A stretch of DNA of 64,000 nt from Bythopirellula polymerisocia (GCF_007860015.1 NZ_SJPS01000003.1:372001-436000), one strand, 5' to 3'; positions 9,058 to 17,755 are shown, counted from the first letter of the stretch. Program-made: numbers and translations. The notes: generated by a model from the sequence alone, not told the origin.

Positions 9058-9234
9058 ATGTTTACTCCAGGTCTCTGGCAAATGCTTATCGTAGGACTGA
9101 TTGTTCTGCTGCTGTTTGGCACGCGGCTCCCTTCCGTGATGCGGTCGCTCGGCGAAGGAATTACGGAGTTTAAGAAGGGCATGAAAGGCAATGATTCAGA
9201 TCCCAACACTCGTATCGAGGACCATCGGGATTAG
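9058..9234 (+). CDS. tatA: Twin-arginine translocase subunit TatA/TatE
   Basis: 58 aa from the ATG at 9058, preceded by AGGTGG at 9041-9046. Longer starts at 9034 or 9007 would add an unusual leader. The protein has the classic TatA pattern: one membrane helix (LWQMLIVGLIVLLLFGTRLP), the FGxxxLP hinge and an amphipathic helix (SVMRSLGEGITEFKKGMKG), then a short acidic tail. TatA oligomerises in the inner membrane to pass folded, twin-arginine-signal proteins. A second Tat-type gene follows 50 bases later; no tatC is visible here. Confidence 0.88.
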   Translation: MFTPGLWQMLIVGLIVLLLFGTRLPSVMRSLGEGITEFKKGMKGNDSDPNTRIEDHRD

Positions 9235-9283
9235 ATTGTAATCTCGATCTTTGGCCCATTTCATTTAAAAGCTTTCAAACACA

Positions 9284-9688
9284 ATGTTTCAGACTTGCCT
9301 CTTGCTCGGATTTCTCTCCCCCAGCCCAAGCGAGATGTTGTTGTTGGTTCTGATAGCTCTGCTGCTTTATGGAGGAGACTTACCGAAGGTAGCGCGATCT
9401 TGGGGAAAAAGCTTGGCCGAACTCCGCAAAGGACTTTCGGGAATTCAGAACGAATTCAACGAGGCCATCTATGAGGTACCTCGCCAGATCAGTTACCACG
9501 AATCTGAATACAATAACCCGCAGTACGATGGTCCTACTTACAGTGAACCCGACTACAGTGGGCGTGAATCAGTCGTTAACAGCACTCTCGACAGTGTCCC
9601 CTCACCTGCAGACGAGTCAACCGTGGTACAAACTCCGTCACTCGATATCGTCGATGACACCCCGGTCACACGCCCTGAGAGCACCTAG
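9284..9688 (+). CDS. TatA/TatB-like protein with Tyr/Pro-rich tail
   Basis: 134 aa. The N-terminus has the Tat membrane helix (PSEMLLLVLIALLLYGGDLP) with a YGGDLP hinge and an amphipathic helix (KVARSWGKSLAELRKGLSG). The remaining 80 residues are low complexity and rich in Tyr, Glu, Asp and Ser (for example YHESEYNNPQYDGPTYSEPD). The longer C-terminal part is more like TatB than TatA, but the LP-type hinge fits TatA; I leave the subtype open. It is the last gene before the tRNA and the integrated element. No Shine-Dalgarno-like sequence is obvious before the ATG. Confidence 0.8.
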   Translation: MFQTCLLLGFLSPSPSEMLLLVLIALLLYGGDLPKVARSWGKSLAELRKGLSGIQNEFNEAIYEVPRQISYHESEYNNPQYDGPTYSEPDYSGRESVVNSTLDSVPSPADESTVVQTPSLDIVDDTPVTRPEST

Positions 9689-9726
9689 CCACTCATTCTC
9701 GCGCAGGCTAAAATACACTCTACCCC

Positions 9727-9800
9727 GGGCGGCTAGCTCAGTTGGTTAGAGCGCTACGTTCACACCGTAGAGGTCACAAGTTCGAATCTTGTGTCGCCCA
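9727..9800 (+). tRNA. tRNA-Val (anticodon CAC)
   Basis: A 74-nt cloverleaf. Acceptor GGGCGGC pairs with GTCGCCC (one G-U); the D-arm contains AGCTCAGTTGGTTAGAGC; the anticodon arm CTACG-TTCACAC-CGTAG gives CAC; the T-arm is CACAAG-TTCGAAT-CTTGTG; the discriminator is A. CCA is not encoded. The 3' part of the gene (9759-9800) is the integration target of the element that follows, and the tRNA remains intact because the element restores its 3' end. Confidence 0.96.
9759..9800 (+). repeat. attL: Attachment site copy 1 (within tRNA-Val 3' end)
   Basis: These 42 bases, from the anticodon loop to the discriminator base, are identical to 32347-32388. Identity stops exactly at the discriminator on the right and at the anticodon loop on the left, as expected of an integrase core site in a tRNA. 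Confidence 0.92.
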
Positions 9801-9838
9801 CTCAAGTTTGAGCCTAGAAATACAGTGGTTTTTCTAAC

Positions 9839-9896
9839 CTGCCGACGTTCGGCAGTGAGGCGTTTTCCGAAACCCAAGCGGGTATATACCCGCTTG
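9839..9896 (+). ncRNA. Conserved two-hairpin leader RNA upstream of integrase 1
   Basis: Hairpin 1 is CTGCCGA-CGT-TCGGCAG (9839-9855). A linker TGAGGCGTTTTCC and the box GAAAC (9869-9873) follow, then a perfect 22-base palindrome (9875-9896) forms hairpin 2. The same plan, with different stem sequences but the same CGT loop and GAAAC box, precedes integrase 2 at 32427-32486. The stem changes are compensatory, which supports a real RNA (or cruciform) structure. It lies between the tRNA and the integrase ribosome binding site, so a regulatory leader or processing element is likely; I cannot assign it to a known class. Confidence 0.6.
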
Positions 9897-9924
9897 CGGT
9901 TTTTAACTTAGGAGAACCCTTACT

Positions 9925-11100
9925 ATGCCGCGTCTATCTCACCAGACCCCAAAGTACCGCAAGCACCGTGCCAGCGGACAAGCCTTCATCGAGTTGTCCG
10001 GGCATCGCCACTATCTAGGCCCCCACGGGACCAAAGCCAGCCATCGGGAATACGACCGTATCCTCGGTGAGTGGTTGGCAGCAGGGCGATCAAGCACCTA
10101 TGGCGTCCCGGCAGATTCCATCACTGTTGTCGAGCTGGTCGCCCGCTATCTGGCGTTTGCCAAGGAGTATTACGGTACTCCCAAGCGGGGAACCTATAAC
10201 AACATGCGACTTGGTATCACCCCCCTCAAAGAATTGTATGGCCGGACCCTGGCCATAGAGTTTGGCGTCCTGCAATTCAAGGCGATGCGTCACAAGTTTA
10301 TCGAGGAAAATCTCAGCCGCCCATACATCAACGAGCGGATGCGGCAGATCGTGGCAGTATTTCGCTGGGGGGCTTCTGAGGGCTTGATCCCTGCCGTTGT
10401 CGCCCAGACCCTGGCGATCATCCCGGGACTGAGAAAAGGGCGAAGCGGCGTTCGTGAACCGGATCCCGTCAAACCTGTGGACTTGGCAGTCGTCGAGCAA
10501 ACCTTCCCCTACCTGTCGAGTGTCGTGTCGGCCATGGTGAAATTCCAGATGCACACCGGCTGCCGACCTGGGGAAGTCTGTGGGTTGCGTCCCTGCGATG
10601 TGGATCGAAGTGGGGAAGTTTGGGAAGCCAAGCTGACTCAGCACAAGACCGCCCATCATGGGCTTCAGCGTACTGTCTACATCGGTCCCCAAGCTCAAGA
10701 AGTGCTGACCCCGTTTCTGCTGCGGGGGGCTGAGGATTATTGTTTCGACCCTAGGGAAGCAACGGAGGAGATGCGTTCTAAACGAGCGGAGGCTCGCAAG
10801 ACCCCGTTATCCTGCGGGAATCGAGCCGGATCGAAGAAACAGAAGAACCCGCAACGCAAGCCAGCCAGTGGGTACACCACTCAGAGCTATGGGAAAGCGA
10901 TTTATCGGGCTTGCAAGGATAACGACATCCCCGGTTGGTCGCCGAACCAATTGAGGCACAGCTTGGCCACGCGTGTTCGTCGAGAGTTCGACCTGGATGC
11001 GGCGAAAACTCTACTGGGGCACCAATCCATCGGAATCACCGAAGTTTACGCCGAAAAGGATCGAAAAAAGGCAATCGAAGTTGCCAGAATGATTGGTTAG
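9925..11100 (+). CDS. int: Tyrosine recombinase, integrase of element 1
   Basis: 391 aa, ATG preceded by AGGAGA with good spacing. The N-terminal part (SGQAFIELSGHRHYLG) looks like an arm-binding beta domain. A SAM-like core-binding region lies around residues 65-160, and the catalytic domain follows. Catalytic motifs: arginine in GCRPGEVC, NQLRHSLAT (the usual first His of HxxR is Asn, Arg-His kept), GHQS and the nucleophile Tyr in EVYAEKD. It faces away from tRNA-Val directly beside the attachment core, the standard place for a tRNA integrase. It is clearly homologous along its whole length to the integrase at 32510. The structured leader suggests post-transcriptional control. Confidence 0.93.
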   Translation: MPRLSHQTPKYRKHRASGQAFIELSGHRHYLGPHGTKASHREYDRILGEWLAAGRSSTYGVPADSITVVELVARYLAFAKEYYGTPKRGTYNNMRLGITPLKELYGRTLAIEFGVLQFKAMRHKFIEENLSRPYINERMRQIVAVFRWGASEGLIPAVVAQTLAIIPGLRKGRSGVREPDPVKPVDLAVVEQTFPYLSSVVSAMVKFQMHTGCRPGEVCGLRPCDVDRSGEVWEAKLTQHKTAHHGLQRTVYIGPQAQEVLTPFLLRGAEDYCFDPREATEEMRSKRAEARKTPLSCGNRAGSKKQKNPQRKPASGYTTQSYGKAIYRACKDNDIPGWSPNQLRHSLATRVRREFDLDAAKTLLGHQSIGITEVYAEKDRKKAIEVARMIG

Positions 11101-11214
11101 AATTCAGATTGCCGAGTTCGCGGACTAATTACCCGCTAAGACTGCCGGTCGTCGTGGTTGCAATCTCCCCACGGCTGCCGGTAGTCGACTCGGCTATTAA
11201 TAGGAGATCGCACG

Positions 11215-11808
11215 ATGAATGACGATATCGCAGACAGGGAAATGTTTGAACTTTTAATTGCCGACCTGCAAGGTTGTGCAGACTATGCTGTTGAAATTGC
11301 TAAAGAAATTGATCCCAACTGGGAAAGTTTGAATCGCCCTCAATGTATCAGTTTCAGTTATAAGAAAGCCTACAATGGCAGAATCGGTTTAGATAAGCTT
11401 AACCATGACACATTGGCTCTCGCCCATGCACTCCTGGAAGATGTCAAAGATGCTATTGAGAAGAGTAAAACACTCAAGACAAAGCTTAGTCTCGAAAACG
11501 CATCAGATTTATCTCGTAAAGCCTATTTTGTTGGATTGTCAACCGGATTCCTGATGTGCTTACAGACCGACACATTGCGAGATGGCGCTAGTCTTGCAGG
11601 CAAGCGACCGATAGGTGGCAAGAAGACCAAGAAGCTTGCTACACCCGAGGAAGAGCAATGGCTGCGTGAAGAATATAGGCTTCATCGCGGACAGAGAGAA
11701 CTGTGCAAGAAGATATCCAACGCTCTTTTCTACAAGCACGGCAAAAGAGCTTGCGATAAAACCGTGCGTAATCGGTTGCGTGAACTTGGTCTTTGGGAAA
11801 CCGCTTAG
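11215..11808 (+). CDS. Hypothetical protein of element 1 core, 197 aa
   Basis: The ATG at 11215 follows AGGAGATCG. I recognise no family. The first two thirds are acidic and helical; the C-terminal 55 residues (LATPEEEQWLREEYRL ... KRACDKTVRNRLRELGLW) look like a helix-turn-helix DNA-binding segment. The gene occupies the same slot as the 220-aa gene at 33813 in element 2, which also ends in a putative DNA-binding helix-turn-helix, though the two sequences are not obviously alike. A regulator or excisionase-type role is plausible (inference from position). Confidence 0.65.
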   Translation: MNDDIADREMFELLIADLQGCADYAVEIAKEIDPNWESLNRPQCISFSYKKAYNGRIGLDKLNHDTLALAHALLEDVKDAIEKSKTLKTKLSLENASDLSRKAYFVGLSTGFLMCLQTDTLRDGASLAGKRPIGGKKTKKLATPEEEQWLREEYRLHRGQRELCKKISNALFYKHGKRACDKTVRNRLRELGLWETA

Positions 11809-11937
11809 TGCTTTCCTGGGAATCCTCTAAGCGTCTTCCCTGTTTGGGCATTTTGCACCCTATTTCTTCCTTCAGCATATCCATTGATTGTGTTCCAATT
11901 GTAGTTGTTAATTCACAAACAACTGCAGGAGCCAATC

Positions 11938-12225
11938 ATGTACGATCTATTTTCCGAAGAGCCTATTTCGCTCAATCAAGTCGCTAAGGAAGAGGGGGTA
12001 AACCCATCTACCCCGTGGCGCTGGTATCTTAGCGGCGTTCGTGGCGTCAAGCTCGAAACCATAGTTGTCGGGGGACGTCGCTTCTCAACTCGACCTGCGC
12101 TAAGACGGTTCAAAGAGCGTTGCACCGCAGCCGCCAATGGCGCTTCTACCACGGTTCGCACTCCGCACCAAAGAGAGCGGGATATTGAGCGCGCGGAAAA
12201 AGAACTAGCCAAGATCGGCGTCTAA
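11938..12225 (+). CDS. DUF1580-type small DNA-binding protein
   Basis: 95 aa with ATG at 11938 after CAGGAG. It reads ISLNQVAKEEGVNPSTPWRWYLSGVRGVKLETI, a MerR/excisionase-like helix-turn-helix followed by a small wing (VVGGRRFSTRPALRRF). This matches the planctomycete DUF1580 family as I know it. A homologue with the same fold (TFFRWTHYGIR ... SAVRRFF) sits at the same place in element 2, just before the primase gene. Likely roles are excision control or regulation of the replication module; function is inferred from fold and context only. Confidence 0.75.
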   Translation: MYDLFSEEPISLNQVAKEEGVNPSTPWRWYLSGVRGVKLETIVVGGRRFSTRPALRRFKERCTAAANGASTTVRTPHQRERDIERAEKELAKIGV

Positions 12226-12240
12226 CTCACCACGAAAAAA

Positions 12241-12272
12241 CCTTGGTGCGATTTTGAAGAGACGCACCAAGG
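12241..12272. promoter_or_regulatory. Hairpin in the leader of the primase-helicase gene
   Basis: CCTTGGTGCG (12241-12250) and CGCACCAAGG (12263-12272) form a perfect ten-base stem. It ends 19 bases before the primase-helicase ATG and is preceded by a run of A, so it could act as a terminator on the minus strand or as a translation/transcription control element on the plus strand. Confidence 0.5.
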
Positions 12273-12291
12273 CTAAAGCAAGGAAGCTTTT

Positions 12292-14427
12292 ATGTTGAAT
12301 TTCAATGATACCATATCGACCACGACCACGGCAAACCGCAAAACGGAAGAGCCATTTCTCTCTGAAGCTCACCGTAAAGAACTCGCCGAGGGTTCAGGCT
12401 TGACGATGGAAACGATTCGAGCGGCTGGGTATTACACCGAAACGAATCGCGGAAATCTGGCCGCAATCCTGAATCGTTCTTCGTATCCAGCAAGCTACGG
12501 GGCGGCGTTAGTCATTCCCTATTACGACTCGACGGGAACAGTGGTCCACAAGCGAGTCAAGCCGAACAATCCACCGAAGGACAATAAAGGCAAGCTCAAC
12601 AAATACTTGCAACCCAGTGGCGTACCCAATAGGGCGTACATTCCGCAAGCAACGCGCAAGATACTTTCCGATCCGACAGCCAGACTCGTGATCGGCGAAG
12701 GCGAGAAGAAAACTGACGCGGCAACACAAGCCGGCTTTCCTTGTATTGGGTTGCCTGGCGTGGAGTGTTGGCACTCTGCTAATCGCATGGCACTGTTGCC
12801 AGACCTGGCACGTATCGCCTGGAAGGGGCGAGAAGTCTTTATTGCGTTCGATTCTGACACGGCAGAAAATGAACAAGTGGAGCGAGCCGCGAGACAACTA
12901 GCGGCAGTTCTCAAGGACCACGGGGCAAAGGTTCGCATTGTCCGCATACCTCCTGCCGAGAATGGCGACAAGCAAGGCATCGACGATTTTATCGTAGCTC
13001 AAGGTGCAGCTGAATTCCAAAAGCTGCTTCAGCAAGCCAGCGAGCCGGAATCGCCAGAATCCGATGACTTGAAGGGCAAAGCCAAGAATGCAGACCCCGG
13101 CGTCGAAGCGGATTATATTCTCGCAATCAGCAAGATAGCCGAATTGTCACCGCTGAGATTCTGGCGCGGCGGTTGGTGGTGGTGGTGTCATGGGCGTTTT
13201 CAGGAAAAGCCGGTCGAGGAAGTTCGCGCCCAAGTTGTCAATCTAATGAATGACCGATGGCTCGACTTGAAATCCCGCATTGTGGGGGACGTGGTTGAAC
13301 ACCTGAAAGCCAAGTCGATTTTGCCCACTGCAATCGAGCCTACCAAGTGGCTAGGCAAAGCTCCCCATGGGTGGAAAGCGGCGGATTGTCTCGCCACACG
13401 GACCGAAGTGGTTCACCTGCCTTCGCTAGTTGACCGAGAGGCACTGTTTTCCGTTCCCGCCAGTCCTGCATTCTTCACCACCACAGCGGTTGAATTCTCA
13501 GTTGATTTAGACGCACCACCCCCCCAGCGGTGGTTGGCGTTTCTCAACTCGCTCTGGGCAGACGATCTACAGAGCATCCAGGTGCTGCAAGAGATCTTCG
13601 GCTATTTGCTCACGACTGATACTTCCCAGCAAAAAATGTTCATGCTTGTGGGGCCGAAGCGGAGCGGAAAAGGAACGATCGCACGAGTGCTCACGGCTCT
13701 CGTCGGGCAGGGAAACGTCGTGTCGCCAACATTATCGAGCCTGACGGGAACTTTCGGCTTGCAACCACTGTTGGGAAAAAGTGTAGCTGTCATTGCCGAC
13801 GCGAGAATGTCAGGACGTACCGACCAAGCTGTTATTGTTGAACGGCTCTTGAGTATCACCGGCGAAGATACCCAAACCATCGAGCGGAAGTACCTAACGA
13901 CCGTCACCTGTAAATTGCCGACCCGATTTCTGATTCTCTCCAACGAACTGCCGCGACTTAACGATGCGAGTGGTGCCGTTATCTCTCGATTCATCATGCT
14001 CACCACGAATCAGAGTTTCTACGGAGCCGAGGACCACAACTTGATTGACAAGTTACTCCAGGAACTGCCGGGGATCTTCCTCTGGGCGATTGGTGGCTGG
14101 CAGCGTCTCAGAGAACGAGGTCGATTCGTGCAACCTGATTCCAGTCTCGAAGCTCTGGGGGAAATGAACGATCTGTCATCCCCGGTTGCGGCGTTCGTGC
14201 GGGACTGCTGCCGAGTCGGACCGGGGGAAGTGGTTTCCGTCGCTGACATGTTCGCAGCATGGAAAAAGTGGTGTGAGACTCAGGGCAGGGATAAGTATGT
14301 CAGCACGATTCAGACCCTAGGGCGGGACTTGCTGGCAGTCGAACCACGGATTCGGCGGGCACAACCACGAGATGACGGCGGTAGGGTTCGGGTTTATCAG
14401 GGCATCGGTTTACAGGACGGTTTTTGA
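12292..14427 (+). CDS. TOPRIM (DUF3854-like) primase fused to SF3/D5-like helicase
   Basis: 711 aa. Residues about 80-255 form a TOPRIM-type domain: VIGEGEKKTDAA near residue 133, then VFIAFDSDTAEN near 183 and QGIDDFIVAQG. The C-terminal half is a superfamily 3 / D5-like ATPase with a Walker A GPKRSGKGT at about residue 454, Walker B SVAVIADAR and a sensor segment FLILSNELPRL followed by the SRF arginine motif. The arrangement is that of P4-type plasmid and satellite replication proteins, so it probably primes and unwinds DNA for autonomous replication of element 1. A tract GGWWWWCHGRF sits in the linker. Element 2 uses an unrelated primase type in the same slot. Confidence 0.88.
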   Translation: MLNFNDTISTTTTANRKTEEPFLSEAHRKELAEGSGLTMETIRAAGYYTETNRGNLAAILNRSSYPASYGAALVIPYYDSTGTVVHKRVKPNNPPKDNKGKLNKYLQPSGVPNRAYIPQATRKILSDPTARLVIGEGEKKTDAATQAGFPCIGLPGVECWHSANRMALLPDLARIAWKGREVFIAFDSDTAENEQVERAARQLAAVLKDHGAKVRIVRIPPAENGDKQGIDDFIVAQGAAEFQKLLQQASEPESPESDDLKGKAKNADPGVEADYILAISKIAELSPLRFWRGGWWWWCHGRFQEKPVEEVRAQVVNLMNDRWLDLKSRIVGDVVEHLKAKSILPTAIEPTKWLGKAPHGWKAADCLATRTEVVHLPSLVDREALFSVPASPAFFTTTAVEFSVDLDAPPPQRWLAFLNSLWADDLQSIQVLQEIFGYLLTTDTSQQKMFMLVGPKRSGKGTIARVLTALVGQGNVVSPTLSSLTGTFGLQPLLGKSVAVIADARMSGRTDQAVIVERLLSITGEDTQTIERKYLTTVTCKLPTRFLILSNELPRLNDASGAVISRFIMLTTNQSFYGAEDHNLIDKLLQELPGIFLWAIGGWQRLRERGRFVQPDSSLEALGEMNDLSSPVAAFVRDCCRVGPGEVVSVADMFAAWKKWCETQGRDKYVSTIQTLGRDLLAVEPRIRRAQPRDDGGRVRVYQGIGLQDGF

Positions 14428-14486
14428 CCAAGTGGCACTCAGTGGAACGCGAGGCAATCTTATGCACGCGTAGGGGAAATCAAAAC

Positions 14487-15062
14487 ATGAATACTAATAG
14501 CACATATATACCCGCAAGGCAGAACACGCGTTCCACGGCGTTCCAGTCGGTTCCGTGGTGGCTGAATTCTACTCCCCCCGTGGTGGCTGAAACGCCAGAA
14601 ACCCCGGAAATTCCCGAAGAAAACGAGCCAATCGAGCCTGAAACAGCATATGCGGGACAAGTGGACCCAGCAAAGTTGGAATCCTTCCCCCGGTTTCCCG
14701 AAGAATACGACGCGGACAACGAATTCTATTGGTCGCAACTCTCCGACCATGACCGCGAGTATTTGCAATGGCACAGGGAGTATCCCCCGCCTTGTGCGTG
14801 GTGTGGCGGTAGGACTCGACATAGTCCGCTATGCGACGAACTGCGGGCATTGTGGCAACTATCCCTCCCGTTTGGCAAGTTCAAGGGAATGGCCGTTTCA
14901 GCGGTTCCGATGGATTACTTGATATGGCTCACAGAAAACAGCGATTCACTTGACTGCGAATTAAGAGACGCGATTCAGGAGAGACTGAAAGCAACTCCCC
15001 CGGCCGCTGAAGCGGCACGCGAGACTGCGATAATCAGCGATGAGGAATTCGACTTATGGTGA
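14487..15062 (+). CDS. DUF3820-type protein of element 1
   Basis: 191 aa from the ATG at 14487, which has AGGGGAAA upstream; the frame is open to 14424 and overlaps the primase end, but only this start has a ribosome site. The C-terminal part LPFGKFKGMAVSAVPMDYL is the DUF3820 signature (small RNA/DNA-associated proteins). Before it is a block PRFPEEYDADNEFYWSQL followed by CAWCGG and PLCDELRAL, a possible Cys4 zinc ribbon. The same block and motif occur nearly unchanged at 37858-38110 in element 2, showing common descent. Function unknown; position suggests a role in replication or recombination of the element. Confidence 0.75.
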   Translation: MNTNSTYIPARQNTRSTAFQSVPWWLNSTPPVVAETPETPEIPEENEPIEPETAYAGQVDPAKLESFPRFPEEYDADNEFYWSQLSDHDREYLQWHREYPPPCAWCGGRTRHSPLCDELRALWQLSLPFGKFKGMAVSAVPMDYLIWLTENSDSLDCELRDAIQERLKATPPAAEAARETAIISDEEFDLW

Positions 15063-15265
15063 AACAAGGAAACCAGCCAACACGCAAGGGACTGCAACCA
15101 GAGTTATTCGAGACTGAAAAGGAAGCCCGCAGACTTGAGCGGGTGCTGCGAATCCTCGGCACGGTTCCCGAAGTGGTAACATCGACGAATTCTTTCACCG
15201 AAGCCCATTTTAGGCGGGCCACAAAGTTAGCGAGAACAACTGCTAATAAAAACAACCAACCATGA
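15056..15265 (+). CDS. Small basic protein, 69 aa, overlapping the DUF3820 gene
   Basis: The ATG at 15056 overlaps the preceding stop by seven bases, suggesting translational coupling. The product is basic and helical (EKEARRLERVLRILGTVPEVV). I do not recognise it. It ends in an ATGA overlap with the 26-codon frame that follows. Confidence 0.55.
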   Translation: MVKQGNQPTRKGLQPELFETEKEARRLERVLRILGTVPEVVTSTNSFTEAHFRRATKLARTTANKNNQP

Positions 15266-15342
15266 GGAAACGATGGCGGGCACCGGAAATATTGACTAAT
15301 AGTGTAGCATTGGCTACAATCGTTACGCGCCCGCGCCCGTAA
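15262..15342 (+). CDS. Possible 26-aa coupled mini-frame or truncated gene start
   Basis: ATGA overlap with the preceding stop; it reads MRKRWRAPEILTNSV and stops after 26 codons, just where the element 1 core gives way to cargo. The start context is good but the product is tiny, so it may be the 5' remnant of a core gene truncated by later insertion. Confidence 0.3.
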   Translation: MRKRWRAPEILTNSVALATIVTRPRP

Positions 15343-15409
15343 GAAAAGGGGGTTTTGTCTGGCAGAAATTCCCGACACCCATCCCCTACCCGGCTCCCCC
15401 TCACCCCAC

Positions 15410-15924
15410 ACCCCAGCAACTCTTCTAGTTCGCCGAGTTGCTCATCTTCCAGATTGAGGGCATTCTGCTCCGATTCAAGCTTGGTGCTGAGTTGCAGGGC
15501 TTTTGGCAGTATTTGCTCGAAGAATCGATCCTCATTCCGCTTGGACCAGCGGAGTAGCTATTTTATTTCCAAAAGAATCGTGGGATATGGTGAATTAGAA
15601 ACAACGCCTTTTCCCTTCTGGCTGTCTGCACACCTTCCTCCACAAACTCCTTGCCGGATTCTAGGGCTGAAATCTCAAAATCTCGGCCGGAATAGTTTGC
15701 CCATCTGCGCAGTTCCCGGCGAAGACATGAAATTCTATGCGGTTGCTTTCTATCCCGTCTAAGAGATGGCTATACTGGAAATCCTGTACCCAGTCCTCAC
15801 TCCCAGGGCAACCCTTTGTAGGTAGAGTTATCCAGTCGAAAATTTCCACAATTAGCAGAACACTGATGTCTTTTTCTTGCCGACTAGCGACAATCAAGTC
15901 GGCTTTCAGAAAGTTCAGTTTGGC
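15410..15924 (-). pseudogene. Decayed minus-strand gene at the core/cargo junction
   Basis: Three consecutive minus-strand fragments in different frames have protein-like composition. The first, 15924-15661, contains KDISVLLIVEIFDWITLP and SNRIEFHVFAGN. The second, at about 15690-15570, contains SGKEFVEEGVQTARREKALF. The third, at about 15555-15412, contains RWSKRNEDRFFEQILP followed by a Glu-rich coiled-coil-like end. Stops and frame changes separate them. I do not recognise the family. It is read best as one gene broken by at least two frameshifts. Confidence 0.4.
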
Positions 15925-16034
15925 TCACACTCGTATGGTTGATTTCTCTTATGTTCACTGTCTGATGCGAAAGTGTGGGCTTAACTTTTTATTGACTTCG
16001 ATTGCGTGTGAAAAGTGCGGAGAGATTCCTTCTT

Positions 16035-16754
16035 ATGTTTGATTATGCTTTGACTTCAGCTAACCCAATGGGTTATAGCATAACAGTACTACTAGCTTGG
16101 CTTGCAGCATCAGATGGCAAGATTTCAGAAGAAGAACTTGAGTGTTTAACTAGCGCTTCCAAGGCGGGAAGCATTCAAGAAAAAGGAATCAAACAAGCGA
16201 TCCTCTGTGCCAAGAATTTCGACTTATCTCATATTAATGAGGCATGCGAAATAGTGAAGCAGCTTGACACTGATCATTCACTCCTGTTTCTTGAACTCGC
16301 TATTGGACTTTCGTTGGCAGACGGGTATTTGGGGAACTCGGAACTTCATGTCCTATTGTTTTTTGCCGATCTCCTTGATGTACCTCTTAAGAAGCTCGGT
16401 GCATTGTTTACGCAAGTGACAAGCCATAGCTTCCCTGCCCCAGGTGATCCAAGTTCTATGAAATGGTGGCATCAAAGAGAGGGACGTGGGCAAAGGCAAC
16501 AGTCTAAGGATCACACTCGTTCGCACAATGGTAGAAATACCGAACAATCACAAACCAGCCCTCCAGCTTCAGCTTATGCGACATTAGGATTGGAAGCAGG
16601 TGCTACTATCAAAGAGATTCAAGAGGCATTTCGTAGGTTATCCAAGATACATCATCCGGATCGGTTTCATCAGCTGGGAGAAGAAGCTGTTGCTGCAGCT
16701 ACGATCACCTATAAGAGAATACTCACCGCTTACGAGTCCTTTGCAATCCCATGA
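16035..16754 (+). CDS. TerB-like plus C-terminal J-domain protein (DjlA-like)
   Basis: 239 aa from the ATG at 16035, preceded by GGAGAG. Residues 5-120 form an all-helical TerB-like domain with its acidic hallmarks (WLAASDGKISEEELECL near the start and GLSLADGYLGNSELHVL later). After a hydrophilic linker rich in Arg, Gln and Ser, residues 175-239 form a J-domain (SAYATLGLEAGATIKEIQEAF) with an intact HPD at residues 207-209. TerB plus J-domain is the layout of DjlA co-chaperones, but there is no transmembrane anchor here. J-domains stimulate Hsp70 ATPase. The stop overlaps the next start (ATGA), so the two products are probably made together and may work as one complex. Confidence 0.82.
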   Translation: MFDYALTSANPMGYSITVLLAWLAASDGKISEEELECLTSASKAGSIQEKGIKQAILCAKNFDLSHINEACEIVKQLDTDHSLLFLELAIGLSLADGYLGNSELHVLLFFADLLDVPLKKLGALFTQVTSHSFPAPGDPSSMKWWHQREGRGQRQQSKDHTRSHNGRNTEQSQTSPPASAYATLGLEAGATIKEIQEAFRRLSKIHHPDRFHQLGEEAVAAATITYKRILTAYESFAIP

Positions 16755-17620
16755 ACGATTTCTATCGCCGACTCAAATTGAAGCCTTATACGAATGATCT
16801 TAAGCTCATTCGTGAAAGGATTCTAGCACAAGCCTCAACATCGCATTGGGTAGAAGATGCATTCCAAATATTACTCGACGACAAGAGAAAGCGAGTCTAT
16901 GACCGCACTCACAAGGCCTTGATGGCAGTCTCTCATCTTCGTTTAAAACAAGGGCTGTACAATAGTCCTGGCTGGAAAGTTGCTTCAGCTGCTGATTTTC
17001 AAATGGTGCGAACCTCGTCGAAGACACCACCCCCACCTGAGCAAAATGACTGGAGTAAGCGAGCGAGAACGTTGGAACGCCGGAAGTTAGCTCTGATAAT
17101 TCTGGCGAACGTAGGTCTTATTGCCTTATTCCTATATTTGGTCCTTGACCAAAATCGAGGCCCCTCGGAGAGGTCTTACCAGAATCCCTCCAAAGGAAAT
17201 GTACGAGCTGAGCCCAAGAATTCGGCTCTTGCACTGCCTTTAACTGGCATCATCTGGGGCGACAATTCTTTCAGACGAAGCGCAGTAGCACCTTTGAAGA
17301 TTACTACATCGAGGGGAGCTAACTACTATGTAAAGTTGGTTGGATTACAATCTAAGCAAGTTGTGGCGACGTTCTTTATTCGAGGCGGAGAGATGCTGGA
17401 AATTGAAGTCCCACTTGGCACCTTTGAGATTCGATACGCAATGGGCGATCAGTGGTACGGTACATCCGATTACTTTGGGTCAGGAACTAGTTATTCGCGT
17501 GCTGATGCCGTTTTTGAATTCACTAAAGAATCGAACCACTATTCAGGATATGAAATAGAACTGATTTTGCAGAGCAATGGCAATTTGGAAACCGAATCAA
17601 TTTCGGAAGAAGACTTCTAG
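16751..17620 (+). CDS. Degenerate J-domain / transmembrane / beta-domain protein
   Basis: 289 aa. The N-terminal 70 residues (NDFYRRLKLKPYTNDLKLIRERI ... DKRKRVYDRTHK) resemble a J-domain that has lost HPD. A single transmembrane helix lies at about residues 114-134 (LALIILANVGLIALFLYLVL). The remaining 150 residues form a beta-rich extracytoplasmic domain with GANYYVKLVG, FFIRGGEMLEIEVPLGTFEIRYA, QWYGTSDYFG and a C-terminal LILQSNGNLETESI. I recognise this last domain as recurring in bacterial proteins of unknown role but cannot name it. Overlap with the TerB-J gene implies a two-component membrane-linked chaperone-like system in the cargo region; defence or stress function is speculation. 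Confidence 0.75.
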   Translation: MNDFYRRLKLKPYTNDLKLIRERILAQASTSHWVEDAFQILLDDKRKRVYDRTHKALMAVSHLRLKQGLYNSPGWKVASAADFQMVRTSSKTPPPPEQNDWSKRARTLERRKLALIILANVGLIALFLYLVLDQNRGPSERSYQNPSKGNVRAEPKNSALALPLTGIIWGDNSFRRSAVAPLKITTSRGANYYVKLVGLQSKQVVATFFIRGGEMLEIEVPLGTFEIRYAMGDQWYGTSDYFGSGTSYSRADAVFEFTKESNHYSGYEIELILQSNGNLETESISEEDF

Positions 17621-17755
17621 GTTTGCGATAGTCTTAGTAGCTCTTAGCTCTGCAATGTGAGGGGGCTGCTCACTTTAGGCTTGCCAGGTTGGTGTTTGAA
17701 ACCAAATTGACGAAGCCTATCAATTTAAGATGAATTAACCTTGACTATAACTTGG

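Noticed and set aside
9875..9896. Palindrome read as a plain rho-independent terminator of tRNA-Val
   Set aside because: It has a short T-run after it, but the matching architecture in front of the second integrase, where no tRNA precedes, argues for a leader element instead; termination cannot be fully excluded.
15737..16042. Plus-strand frame upstream of the TerB-J gene
   Set aside because: It is the antisense of the decayed minus-strand gene and its codon use is poor.
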